Below, in pieces: positions 42,587 to 50,913 of a stretch of DNA of 64,000 nt. A model generated the notes under the pieces. The model worked only from the letters and a program-made list of their open reading frames with translations. It was not told the DNA's origin and searched no databases. The translations under genes and the position numbers were made by a program. Source of the DNA: Microtetraspora glauca (GTDB taxonomy: Bacteria; Actinomycetota; Actinomycetes; Streptomycetales; Streptomycetaceae); contig JOFO01000034.1 of NCBI GenBank assembly GCA_000721275.1, positions 4,226 to 68,225 on the forward strand, written 5' to 3'. Each line of letters opens with the position of its first letter. Position 1 is the stretch's first letter.

Positions 42587-43239
42587 CCGCGCTCCCGCCA
42601 CTTCAGCAGGCCCATCAGCACCAGCACCCCCGCGATGGCCGCCAGGTGCTCCTTGCCGGCGAGGTTCGGCTTCACGATCACCTCGACCACCATCGCCACG
42701 ACGACCGCCGCCCCCGTCCAGTACGCCCGCTGCCGCCAGCACACGTACACCGCGAGACCCACCACCGCCGCCGACGGCCCGGTGTCCACCACCTGCGCGT
42801 CGGACGCCGGAAGGCCGAGGGGCGTGCCGGGGCCGAGCGCGATGCCCACGCGCGCGTACAGCGTCCCGCACAGCGTCGCCAGATACGCGATCCCGAGCGT
42901 CCGCCACCGCCCCAGGCACAGCTCGGCGATCCCGAAGACCAGCAGCACCTGGGCGAGCGCGCCCCACACCGGCAGGTCGAGCGCGGGGACGAAGAGCGAC
43001 AGCGGCGTGCGCAGCAGGGACAGCCCCAGCGGGTCCTCGGCCCGCACGGCGCCGAGCGCCTGCACGGGCGCGTACCCCCACTCCTGGTTCTGGACGAACT
43101 GGAACAGCGAGGTGAGGCAGACCGCCGTCAGCGTCAGCGGCACCGCCCGCCACCACGGCCGCGCCGTCAGCTCCCGGCGCACGGTGCCGGCCAGCGGCCC
43201 CCACTCGCGCCGCGCGAACCGGCGCACCGCCCTGCTCAC
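42526..43239 (-). CDS. membrane protein coupled to the MprF-like gene
   Basis: 237 residues with about six hydrophobic helices (AVPLTLTAVCLTSLFQFV, GALAQVLLVFGIAELCLG, AAVVGLAVYVCW, AAVVVAMVVEVIV, EHLAAIAGVLVLMGLLKW). The layout resembles the membrane halves of rhomboid-like or DUF2156-associated proteins; no catalytic Ser/His pair of rhomboid proteases was found. Starts GTG 43239 in a GTGA overlap with the MprF-like gene, so both are made together. The C-terminal end runs 61 bases into the opposite gene. Confidence 0.8.
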   Translation of the reverse strand: MSRAVRRFARREWGPLAGTVRRELTARPWWRAVPLTLTAVCLTSLFQFVQNQEWGYAPVQALGAVRAEDPLGLSLLRTPLSLFVPALDLPVWGALAQVLLVFGIAELCLGRWRTLGIAYLATLCGTLYARVGIALGPGTPLGLPASDAQVVDTGPSAAVVGLAVYVCWRQRAYWTGAAVVVAMVVEVIVKPNLAGKEHLAAIAGVLVLMGLLKWRERGQDGVEPRPGTRSWKPPIRS

Positions 43240-44999
43240 CGGCCGCTCTCCAGGTGTCTGCGGTGCATCCACTTCGGCAGCCCGGGGGCCTCCAGGAAGC
43301 CCTCGGCGCGGGCCGCGGCGATGCCGATGCGCGGCAGGTCGGCGCTCTTCTCGAAGAGCATGAAGCGCGGCTCCCAGATAGGTCGGTACTTGGCGTTGGC
43401 GCGGTACAGCGACTCGATCTGCCACCAGCGGGAGAAGAAGCTGAGCAGCGAGCGCCACATCCTCAGCACCGGTCCGGCACCGAGCTTCGAGCCGCGTTCG
43501 AAGACGGACCGGAACATCGCGAAGTTCAGCGAGACCTGAGTGATCCCGATCTCCTTCGCCCGCTGGAGGAGTTCGATCACCATGAACTCCATCAGCCCGT
43601 TCTCGGAGTCGCGGTCCCGCCGCATCAGGTCGAGCGACAGCCCCTTCGGCCCCCACGGCACGAAGGACAGCAGCGCCCGCAGCTCCCCGGTCCCGTCGGT
43701 GCACTCCAGCATCACGCACTGCCCGTCGCGCGGGTCCGCCAGCCGCCCGAGCGCCATCGAGAAACCGCGCTCGGTGGCCCCGTCCCGCCAGTCGTCCGCC
43801 TTCCGCAGCAGCTCGGCCATCTCACCGGCCGGGATGTCCTCGTGGCGCCGGATCCGCACCTCGTACCCGGCCCGCTTGACCCGGTTGAACGCCTGCCGGA
43901 CCGTCCGCATCGCCCGCCCGTCGAGCGTGAACTCGTCGGTCTCCACGATCGCCTCGTCGCCCAGCTCCAGGGCGTCCAGACCGTGCCGGGCGTAGATCAC
44001 CCCGGCCTCCTCGCTCGCGCCCATGACCGCCGGGATCCAGCCGTGCTCCCGCGCCTCCGCCAGCCACGGCTCGATCGCCCCCGGCCACGCCTCGGGGTCG
44101 CCGATCGGGTCGCCGGAGGCGAGCGACACCCCGCCCACCACCCGGTAGACGACGGCGGCCTTCTCGCTCGGCGACCACACCACGCTCTTCTCCCGGCGCA
44201 GCGCGAAGTAGCCGAGCGAGTCCCGGTCCCCGTGCCTGTCGAGCAGCGCCCGCAGCCGCTCCTCGTCCTCCTCGGTCAGCGGGTCCACCGCCCGGCGGGA
44301 GCGGAAGGCGGCGAAGAGCACCGCGCAGAGCAGCAGCGTCGACATCACGTTGATGACCACGTCGACCCAGCCCGGCGTGGCGATCGCCGGGAACCGCGCG
44401 TCGTCGGCGGCCAGCGTGACCAGCCGCATCACGCCGTACCGCCACCGCTCCAGGAAGGTGGCGTGGCCCGGCGCCGTGTTGGTGGCGGTCACCAGGAGGG
44501 CGGCGAGCAGCGAGGTGACCAGCAGCCCGCCGGCCGCGACCACCGCCGCGAGCAGCGGGTTGGAGCGGTCGCCCTTCGCGTAGAACTCCCGGCGGCCGAG
44601 CAGCAGGGCGGTGAAGAAGGCGGCGGTCAGCGCCAGCGACACCCAGTTCTGGGCGTGCTCCCGGATCTCCGGGAAGAGCATCACCAGCGCGAACAGCAGC
44701 AGGAAGAGGCCGCTCAGCACGGTGTTGAGGATCCAGGCGGCCCGCTTCCGGCGGCGCATGGTGACCGCCAGGAAGAGGGTGAAGACGCCGGAGGCGAAGC
44801 CGGCCGTGAGCATGTACGGCGTGAAGAAGTCGTCCTCGTTGTGGCGCCGCAGGTCCTGCCCGAAGGAGACCCACACGGCGCTCAGGAGGTTGATGAACGT
44901 GACGGCGCGCAGATACCAGACGGCGAACGCGGCGCTCCGCCGCGAGCGGTCGGTGCCCCGGGGCGTGGTTCCTTCGGCGGACAAGCGGACCTCTCCCAT
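43236..44999 (-). CDS. MprF-like protein: membrane helices plus DUF2156 acyl/aminoacyl transferase domain
   Basis: 587 residues. The first 230 have about six membrane helices; the rest is the DUF2156 (LPG_synthase_C) domain that in MprF transfers lysine or alanine to phosphatidylglycerol: GYFALRREKSVVWSPSEKAAVVYRVVGGVSLASGDPIG, then DEFTLDGRAMRTVRQAFNRVKRAGYEVRI and LRALLSFVPWGPKGLSLDLMRRDRDSENGLMEFM. It may confer resistance to cationic peptides. A TATGAT box at 45013-45008 lies only about 9 bases before the ATG, suggesting a leaderless or very short leader; a TTG 15 bases downstream with a better GGGAGAGG site is an alternative start. Confidence 0.93.
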   Translation of the reverse strand: MGEVRLSAEGTTPRGTDRSRRSAAFAVWYLRAVTFINLLSAVWVSFGQDLRRHNEDDFFTPYMLTAGFASGVFTLFLAVTMRRRKRAAWILNTVLSGLFLLLFALVMLFPEIREHAQNWVSLALTAAFFTALLLGRREFYAKGDRSNPLLAAVVAAGGLLVTSLLAALLVTATNTAPGHATFLERWRYGVMRLVTLAADDARFPAIATPGWVDVVINVMSTLLLCAVLFAAFRSRRAVDPLTEEDEERLRALLDRHGDRDSLGYFALRREKSVVWSPSEKAAVVYRVVGGVSLASGDPIGDPEAWPGAIEPWLAEAREHGWIPAVMGASEEAGVIYARHGLDALELGDEAIVETDEFTLDGRAMRTVRQAFNRVKRAGYEVRIRRHEDIPAGEMAELLRKADDWRDGATERGFSMALGRLADPRDGQCVMLECTDGTGELRALLSFVPWGPKGLSLDLMRRDRDSENGLMEFMVIELLQRAKEIGITQVSLNFAMFRSVFERGSKLGAGPVLRMWRSLLSFFSRWWQIESLYRANAKYRPIWEPRFMLFEKSADLPRIGIAAARAEGFLEAPGLPKWMHRRHLESGR

Positions 45000-45043
45000 G
45001 AAAAGCGATCATATGGGGCGTCTCGTCCCGTCCGGCGACGCCA

Positions 45044-45078
45044 GAGGCGGCCACCCGCGCGTCGCGGGCGGCCGCCTC
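45044..45078. terminator. terminator after cobT
   Basis: 15-bp stem with one mismatch (45044-45058 with 45064-45078), 5-base loop, in the 109-base gap 31 bases past the cobT stop. Confidence 0.75.
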
Positions 45079-45108
45079 CGGGCCTCACCGATGGAGTGTG
45101 TCTCCCCC

Positions 45109-46215
45109 TCAGACCGTCCCGGCCGGGACGGCCGCGTCCGGAGTGGTCGGCTCCGGCCGCTCGGGCAGCTCGGCGGCGAGTGCCGCCGCGGCCCGGACGA
45201 GGGGAAGCGCGAGCAGGGCCCCGGTTCCCTCACCCACCAGGACGCCCTGATCGAGCAGCGGGTTGAGCGCCATCCGGTCCAGCGCCTTCGCCTGCGCCGG
45301 CTCCCCGGACACCTGACCCGCCAGCCACCAGTCCGGCGCCCGGAACGCCGCCCGCTGCGCCACCAGCCCGCAGGCCGCGCCCACCACCCCGTCCAGGATC
45401 ACCGGCATCCGCCGCACCGCCGCCTGCAGCAGGAACCCGGTCATGGCCGCCAGGTCCGCCCCGCCGACCGCCCCGAGCAGCGCCAGCTGGTCGCCGAGGA
45501 CCGGCCGCGCCCGCCGCAGCGCGTCCCGGATCGCCGCGCACTTGCGCATCCACGCCAGGTCGTCGATGCCCGCGCCGCCGCGCCCGGTCACCACCGAGGC
45601 GTCCGTCCCGCACAGCGCCGCGATCAGCGTCGACGCCGGCGTCGTCCCGCCCACGCTCAGATCCCCGAGCACCACCACGTCGGTGCCCGAGTCGGCCTCC
45701 TCGTCGGCGACCGCCATCCCGAGCCGCACCGCCGCCTCGGTCTCCTCCGGCGTCAGCGCGTCCTCGACGTCGATCCGGCCGCTGCCGCGCCGCACCCGGT
45801 GCCGGGTCACCGCCTCCGGCAGCAGCTCCGGATCGCAGTCCAGACCCGCGTCCACCACCCGCACCGGCACGTCCATCGACCGGGCCAGCACCGCCAGCGG
45901 GCTCACCCCGTCCAGCAGCTCCCGCACCAGGACGTGCGCGGTGCCGGCCGTGCGGCCCGACACGTCCGCGGCGGCCACGCCGTGGTCACCGGCGAACACC
46001 ACCACCTTCGGGTTCTCGATCGCCCGCACCCGCACCGCCGACTGGGCGGCGGACAGCCACTCGCCCAGCTCGTCGAGGCGGCCGAGGGCGCCCGGGCGCA
46101 CGGCGAGCCGCTCCCTGCGCTCCTCGGCGTCACGCCGGACCCCGCCGTCGGGGCGCTCGATCAGATCGGAGAAGTCGTCCAGGTTCAGGGGCTGCGCGGG
46201 CTGCAGAGGGTCCAT
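45109..46215 (-). CDS. cobT: nicotinate-nucleotide-dimethylbenzimidazole phosphoribosyltransferase
   Basis: Activates DMB to alpha-ribazole phosphate for CobS. 368 residues. VVVFAGDHGVAAADVSG, RELLDGVSPLAVLARS, DLSVGGTTPASTLIAAL and LVGEGTGALLALPLVRAAAAL are the family landmarks. MDPLQPAQPLN starts at ATG 46215 with AAGGCGGAAC upstream; the longer form from 46236 lacks a ribosome site. It follows cobU by 63 bases on the same strand, so the two form an operon. The 109 bases after it separate it from the MprF-like gene. Confidence 0.95.
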   Translation of the reverse strand: MDPLQPAQPLNLDDFSDLIERPDGGVRRDAEERRERLAVRPGALGRLDELGEWLSAAQSAVRVRAIENPKVVVFAGDHGVAAADVSGRTAGTAHVLVRELLDGVSPLAVLARSMDVPVRVVDAGLDCDPELLPEAVTRHRVRRGSGRIDVEDALTPEETEAAVRLGMAVADEEADSGTDVVVLGDLSVGGTTPASTLIAALCGTDASVVTGRGGAGIDDLAWMRKCAAIRDALRRARPVLGDQLALLGAVGGADLAAMTGFLLQAAVRRMPVILDGVVGAACGLVAQRAAFRAPDWWLAGQVSGEPAQAKALDRMALNPLLDQGVLVGEGTGALLALPLVRAAAALAAELPERPEPTTPDAAVPAGTV

Positions 46216-46278
46216 CGGGGTTCCGCCTTGTGACATCAGCGAGGTTCGGCACGGGCACGGGCCATCGGGCTCAGCACC

Positions 46279-47484
46279 CTACCCGCGCAGCACCAGCGCC
46301 TGACCGGCGACCACGAGCACCACCTGCTCGCACTCGTCCGCGAAGGCCGCGTTGAGCCGCCCCAGCTCGTCCCGGAACCGCCGCCCCGCCGCCGTCGCCG
46401 GCACCACGCCCGACCCGACCTCGTTGGTCACCGCCACCACCGTCCTGCGGGTCGCCCGCACCGCCGCCACCAGCTCCGCCGTCCGCTCCCGCAGCGCCGC
46501 CCGCCCGCCGTCCGCCCAGCCGGCGTCGTCCCAGGCGCCCACCCGGTCCATGGCGTCGGTCAGCCACAGCGACAGGCAGTCGATCAGCAGCGCCGGACCG
46601 TCGTCCTCGCCGAGCAGCGGCACCAGGTCGGTCGTCTCCGCGGTACGCCAGGAGCCCGGCCGCCGCTCCCGGTGCAGGGCCACCCGGTCCGCCCACTCGG
46701 CGTCGCCGTCCCGGGTCCCGCCGGTCGCCACGTACAGCACCTCCGGGAAGGTCTCCAGCCGCCGCTCGGCCTCCACCGACTTCCCCGACCGGGCCCCGCC
46801 GGTCACCAGCGTCCGCCGCGGCACCTCCGGCAGCTCGTGGTACTCGCCCAGGTACAGCACCGTGCCGTCCGGCACCGCCCGCGCCCCGGCCGCGGCCAGC
46901 CGCCGGTCCAGCTCGTCCCCGGCCGGCGCGTCGTGGTCCAGGTGCACGGCGACCACCTCCGTGGCCGGCCCCACCGCCCCGGCCGCCCGCAGCCGCGCCA
47001 GCGCGTCCGGGCGGCCCGTCACGTCCAGGGCCACCAGGTCGTACGGCTCCCGCTGGTGGTCCGGCAGCCCGGCCGGCGCCCCGCCGCGCGGCAGGTACAG
47101 CAGCCGCTGCCCGTCGGCCGACACCACCTCGTACCCGGTCCCGGGGGAGTCCATCGGCACCGCCCGCACCCGGTGCCCGCTGATCAGCGTCAGCTCCCGC
47201 CCGTCCGGCACCCGCCCCGCCGTCGGCAGCCCGGCCGGGAGCTCCACCGGGGGCCCGTCGTGCGGGTGCGACAGGAGCACCTGCCGCACCCCCACCAGCG
47301 AACGCCCCGCGCGGGCCGCGGCGAGCGCCGCCCCCGGGGTCAGGTCGAGCAGCAGGGCCCCGTCCACCAGCAGCGAGGTGGCGGCACGCGCGCGCGTGCC
47401 GCGGGAGCGCGCGCACACCGCGCAGGGGCAGTCGGGGCGGGGCAGGCCCAGCGGGGAGCCGGTGCCGAGCAGAGTCAGTTCCAC
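46279..47484 (-). CDS. cobU: fusion of metallo-beta-lactamase-fold protein with CobU (adenosylcobinamide kinase/guanylyltransferase)
   Basis: 401 residues. The N-terminal half (VELTLLGTGSPLGLPRPDCPCAVC ... LLSHPHDGPP) has the beginning of an MBL-fold hydrolase like PhnP or CobZ-related proteins; the HxHxDH metal motif is degenerate (SHPHDGP), so activity is doubtful. From about residue 220, RTLVTGGARSGKSVEAERRLETFPEVLYVATG begins a complete CobU with its P-loop, followed by LLIDCLSLWLTDAM and VTNEVGSGVVP. Catalyses phosphorylation and GMP transfer onto cobinamide. GTG 47484 follows GGGAGGAT. Such fusions occur in actinobacteria, but the role of the first half is unknown. Confidence 0.93.
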   Translation of the reverse strand: MELTLLGTGSPLGLPRPDCPCAVCARSRGTRARAATSLLVDGALLLDLTPGAALAAARAGRSLVGVRQVLLSHPHDGPPVELPAGLPTAGRVPDGRELTLISGHRVRAVPMDSPGTGYEVVSADGQRLLYLPRGGAPAGLPDHQREPYDLVALDVTGRPDALARLRAAGAVGPATEVVAVHLDHDAPAGDELDRRLAAAGARAVPDGTVLYLGEYHELPEVPRRTLVTGGARSGKSVEAERRLETFPEVLYVATGGTRDGDAEWADRVALHRERRPGSWRTAETTDLVPLLGEDDGPALLIDCLSLWLTDAMDRVGAWDDAGWADGGRAALRERTAELVAAVRATRRTVVAVTNEVGSGVVPATAAGRRFRDELGRLNAAFADECEQVVLVVAGQALVLRG

Positions 47485-47575
47485 GCACTGATCCTCCCGC
47501 GCCCCCGCGCGCGGTGCGCGCCCGGCTACTCTGCGGGCAGGAAACCGATCATCCGGTGAGCCCCAGGAGGCGGAC

Positions 47576-47785
47576 ATGGCATGGACGTGGCGGTTCGAGA
47601 AGTCCGACGGCACCGAGGTCGCCCCGGTGGTGACCCCGGAGGAGTTCAGCACCCAGGGCGACGCCGAGAGCTGGCTCGGTGAGCACTGGCGCGACCTGCT
47701 CGCGGGCGGCGCGGACCAGGTGACCCTCTCCGAGGACTCCACCACGGTCTACGGCCCGATGCCGCTGGACGCCGAGGGCGCCTGA
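47576..47785 (+). CDS. small conserved actinobacterial protein
   Basis: 69 residues, acidic, MAWTWRFEKSDGTEV..., with PEEFSTQGDAESWLGEHWRDLLAGGADQVTLSEDSTTVYGP. No signal or membrane segment. AGGAGG lies six bases before the ATG at 47576. A short protein of this sequence type next to the cobU gene is familiar from other Streptomyces, so it is very likely real. Function unknown. Confidence 0.85.
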   Translation: MAWTWRFEKSDGTEVAPVVTPEEFSTQGDAESWLGEHWRDLLAGGADQVTLSEDSTTVYGPMPLDAEGA

Positions 47786-47792
47786 CGGCCCG

Positions 47793-47830
47793 GCGGGAGG
47801 GGCGGGACCCATCGGGCCCGCCCCTCCCGC
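47793..47830. terminator. bidirectional terminator between small protein gene and htrA-like gene
   Basis: Perfect 14-bp stem (47793-47806 with 47817-47830), 10-base loop, just after the stop of the small protein and 13 bases from the protease stop on the other strand. Confidence 0.9.
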
Positions 47831-47842
47831 CCGTACCGCGGA

Positions 47843-48976
47843 TCACATCTCGCCGAGGGTGACCTCCGCCTTGCGGGTCTCGCCGTCCCGCACGTACGTG
47901 ACGGCCACCCGGTCGCCCGGCCTGCGGTCCGCCAGGGACTCCGCGAGCGAGGTGATCGTCGTGATGTCGTCGTCCGCGAGCCGGGTGATCACGTCGCCCG
48001 CCCGCAGCCCCGCGTCCGCCGCCGCGCCGCCCGCCTCGGCCTCCACGACGGCCACGCCGGCCGGCTCGTAGGAGTCGCCCAGGACCGTGCGCCCGGTGAT
48101 GTCGAGGGCGGCCCGCCCCGAGTCGGTGACCTTCCCGTCCCGGATGATCTGGTCGGCGACCGTCCGCACCATCGAGGCGGGGATCGCGAAGCCGATGCCG
48201 GGCGCGGCGCCGCCGCCCATCGCCGGGTCGGAAGCGGCGAGCGTCGGGATGCCGATGACCTGGCCGTCCAGGTCGACCAGCGCGCCCCCGCTGTTGCCGG
48301 GGTTGATCGCGGCCGACGTCTGCACCATGTTGCCGATGGTGGCGCCGGTGCCGCCGCCCGTGCGCCCCTCGCTGACCGTGCGGCCGGTGGCCGAGACGAT
48401 GCCCTGGGTGACGCTGCCGGACAGGCCCAGCGGCGACCCCATGGCCAGCACGATCTGCCCCATCTCGACCGCCGCCGAGTCGCCGAACCGGGCCGGCTTC
48501 AGCCCCTCGGGCACCGTCTCCAGCCGGATCACCGCCAGGTCCTGCTCCGGGTAGGCGGCCACCAGACGGGCCCCGACGGGCTCCCCGCCGGTGGCGGCGG
48601 TGACCCGGAAGGCCCGCTCGTCGCCGACCACGTGCGCGTTGGTGACGATGTGCCCCTTGTCGTCGTACACCACCCCGGAGCCGAGGCTGTCCGCCGCGTC
48701 GATCTGCACGACCGACGGCAGGACGTCCTTGATCACGGCCTGGTAGTCGTCCTGGAGGTCGTTGGCGGCGCGCGGCGCGGCGGCCTGCGCGGTGGTCCGC
48801 TCGGGCGCGGAGGCCGTCCCGGGCTCCGCGGAGCAGCCGGCGGTCAGCGCGGCGGCGCAGACCCCGGCGGCGAGGGACAGGGCGGTGCGGCGGCGGACAC
48901 GGGAGAACGGCGGCTGAGGGGTACGCGGGGTACGGGGGGCACGCGGAAGGCGCTGACGGGTGCGGGAGACATCCAT
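47843..48976 (-). CDS. DegP/HtrA-type serine protease with PDZ domain, lipoprotein
   Basis: 377 residues. Signal peptide of lipoprotein type ends LTAGC48, so the enzyme is anchored outside the membrane. Catalytic triad: His115 in TNAHVVG, Asp146 in EQDLAVIRL, Ser229 in NPGNSGGALVD. One PDZ domain follows (AGVAVVEAEAGGAAADAGLRAGDVITRLADDDITTITSLAESL). Acts on misfolded extracytoplasmic proteins. Start ATG 48976. No regulator is next to it. Confidence 0.96.
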   Translation of the reverse strand: MDVSRTRQRLPRAPRTPRTPQPPFSRVRRRTALSLAAGVCAAALTAGCSAEPGTASAPERTTAQAAAPRAANDLQDDYQAVIKDVLPSVVQIDAADSLGSGVVYDDKGHIVTNAHVVGDERAFRVTAATGGEPVGARLVAAYPEQDLAVIRLETVPEGLKPARFGDSAAVEMGQIVLAMGSPLGLSGSVTQGIVSATGRTVSEGRTGGGTGATIGNMVQTSAAINPGNSGGALVDLDGQVIGIPTLAASDPAMGGGAAPGIGFAIPASMVRTVADQIIRDGKVTDSGRAALDITGRTVLGDSYEPAGVAVVEAEAGGAAADAGLRAGDVITRLADDDITTITSLAESLADRRPGDRVAVTYVRDGETRKAEVTLGEM

Positions 48977-49088
48977 GTCCGGAGTATCCGTTCCGCACCG
49001 TTCGCCCGTCCCGGTGGACGCCGCCGAACAGGCGTACTCCGCGCCGGACCGGGCAGGGGTACGGTCCGGGAGCAGGCGGTACGCGAAA

Positions 49089-49119
49089 GGGCCGGCGCGC
49101 CGTGTCGGCGCACCGGCCC
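49089..49119. terminator. terminator after the methyltransferase gene
   Basis: 13-bp stem with one mismatch (49089-49101 with 49107-49119), 5-base loop, 21 bases past the methyltransferase stop. Confidence 0.75.
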
Positions 49120-49139
49120 CGGGCCGTGCGGCGGAGCCC

Positions 49140-49943
49140 TCAGCCCCGCACCCCGCACAGGTGCAGCAGCGCCGCCACCCGCCGGTACGGATCCGTCCGG
49201 CCCGCCCGCTCCTCGGCGGCCAGCAGCCGCTCCAGCTCCTCGGCGGCCGGCAGGCCCGCGTCCAGCGGGACGCCGTCCGTGAAGACCCGCACCCCGTACC
49301 AGGCGTGCAGCGGCGCCGCGATCCCCGCGAGCGTCGCCGTCAGCGCCTCCAGCCGGTCGGCCCGCACCTTCACGCCGTCGTCGTCCTGGTAGACGTCCGT
49401 GTCGAAGCCGGCCAGCGCGCCCGCCCAGTCCCCGGCGAGCCCCGGCCGCATGGCGAGGGCGTCGGCGTTCCGTACCACCAGGGAGAGCAGGCCGCCGGGG
49501 GCCAGCATCCGGGCCAGGCCGGCGAGCAGCGCGTCCGGCTCGTCGGCGTACATCAGCACGCCGTGGCACAGCACCACGTCGAAGCTGCCCGGCAGGAAGT
49601 GGACGCCGGTCTCGCGCCCGTCGCCCTCGATCAGCCGGACCCGCTCGCGGATCCCGGCCGGCTCGGTCGCCAGCGACTCCCGGGCCGTCTTCAGCAGCTC
49701 GGGATCGGCCTCCAGGCCCGTGACCGTGTGGCCGGCCCGGGCCAGCCGCAGCGCCTGCGTGCCGGCCCCCATGCCCGCGTCGAGGATCCTCAGCCGCTGC
49801 CCCACCGGGTAGCGGGCGGTTATCTGCTCGTCGAGCTGCCGGGCGACGATCTCCTGCCGGATGGTGTCCCGCAGCCCGCCGTGACCGGCGGGCCAGTGGG
49901 CGACGGCGGGCAGCACGGAACCGCCCGTCCCCGGGGCGTCCAC
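49140..49943 (-). CDS. SAM-dependent methyltransferase (class I)
   Basis: 267 residues from the GTG at 49943. LRILDAGMGAGTQALRLARAG is the SAM-binding glycine motif, followed by VTGLEADPELLKTARESL, LIEGDGRETGVHF and FDVVLCHGVLMYADEPD. Substrate unknown; the protein resembles small-molecule or tRNA-type methyltransferases. The true start may be a CTG at 49985 (LSADGSAAGG..., 281 residues) whose CTGA overlaps the upstream stop, with GGAGAG five bases away; the GTG has no such site. The gene is coupled to the DUF3043 gene. Confidence 0.93.
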   Translation of the reverse strand: MDAPGTGGSVLPAVAHWPAGHGGLRDTIRQEIVARQLDEQITARYPVGQRLRILDAGMGAGTQALRLARAGHTVTGLEADPELLKTARESLATEPAGIRERVRLIEGDGRETGVHFLPGSFDVVLCHGVLMYADEPDALLAGLARMLAPGGLLSLVVRNADALAMRPGLAGDWAGALAGFDTDVYQDDDGVKVRADRLEALTATLAGIAAPLHAWYGVRVFTDGVPLDAGLPAAEELERLLAAEERAGRTDPYRRVAALLHLCGVRG

Positions 49944-49981
49944 CCCGAAGGTGTGCCCGCCGGCGGCCGAGCCGTCCGCGC

Positions 49982-50584
49982 TCAGGGCCGCTCTCCGCGC
50001 TTGACCTGCGGCTTCGGGAGCCGCAGTCGGCGCATCTGGAGCGTGCGCATCAGGCCGTACGCGACCGCGCCGCGCTTGGGCGTGTCCGGGAAGCGCTCGT
50101 TGAGCTGCTTCCGCAGACGGAACCAGATGCCGATGGAGTCGATGATGATCAGCACGATCACGCCGAGCCAGAGCAGCAGCGAGATGTTCTGGAGCGACCG
50201 GTTCGCGTTGCCGAACAGCGAGAGCACCAGGATGACCACGGCCATCGGCAGGAAGTACTCGGCGATCGCGAACCGCGAGTCGACGAAGTCGCGCACGAAA
50301 CGGCGCACCGGACCCTTGTCACGGGCCGGCAGATAACGCTCGTCACCGCTGTTCAGCGCCTCGCGCTGACGCGTCAGGTCGGCCCGCCGCGCCTCACGGG
50401 CGCGCTTGGCGGCCTCCTTGCGGTCGACGGGGACGGACTGCGCACGACGACGCTGCGACTGGGCCTCACTCCGCTTCGGGGTCGGGCGGCCCTTGGGGGC
50501 CTCGGGGTCGCGGGGCTGCTTGGAGAGGTCCGCCGTCACCTTCTCGGTGGGGGCCTTCTCTTCCTTCGAACGGCTACGGAACAC
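49982..50584 (-). CDS. DUF3043 family membrane protein
   Basis: 200 residues. A highly charged cytosolic N-terminus (FRSRSKEEKAPTEKVTADLSKQPRDPEAPKG) leads to two membrane helices (IAEYFLPMAVVILVLSLFG and ISLLLWLGVIVLIIIDSIGIW), then a cationic tail. Sequence and layout match the actinobacterial DUF3043 family, function unknown. GTG at 50584 (VFRSRSK) replaces a longer frame. It is divergent from pspA across 329 bases, and couples with the methyltransferase gene. Confidence 0.9.
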   Translation of the reverse strand: MFRSRSKEEKAPTEKVTADLSKQPRDPEAPKGRPTPKRSEAQSQRRRAQSVPVDRKEAAKRAREARRADLTRQREALNSGDERYLPARDKGPVRRFVRDFVDSRFAIAEYFLPMAVVILVLSLFGNANRSLQNISLLLWLGVIVLIIIDSIGIWFRLRKQLNERFPDTPKRGAVAYGLMRTLQMRRLRLPKPQVKRGERP

Positions 50585-50913
50585 AAAACCCAAGGGTACG
50601 GGGTGGGAGGCATGGAACCCCAGTCCGGGAGGGAACGATCCGCTCACAGCCGGCGTCGTAGCCGGTGACGCACACGAGGACGCACCGGGGTCCGGCACCG
50701 GATCCGGGGGGAACGAGCAGGGGCGGGCGGGTCGCCGCCAGGGGTCTCCCGGAGATCCGTCTACTCCTCCCGCCGGATGAGGGACCGCCCGCAGTCGTCC
50801 TTGGGGAGGAGCGCATCGGGCTCCGAACAGTGCGGTAATGGAGGCAGGGACCGTAGTGTGGATCCTGACGAAGAGCTGGTGCCAAGTCCGTCAGAAGGGG
50901 GCGCGCGAAGCCC
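50585..50913. other. divergent promoter region of pspA and DUF3043 genes
   Basis: 329 bases. GC-rich, with a weak 5-bp hairpin near 50649. The sequence between 50820 and 50900 is the probable pspA promoter, but no confident box can be assigned. No ORF with coding character lies here. Confidence 0.5.

Noticed and set aside
47485..47575. Cobalamin riboswitch before the cobU-cobT operon
   Set aside because: Only 91 bases separate the divergent small gene from cobU, too short for the usual element, and no B12-box was seen.
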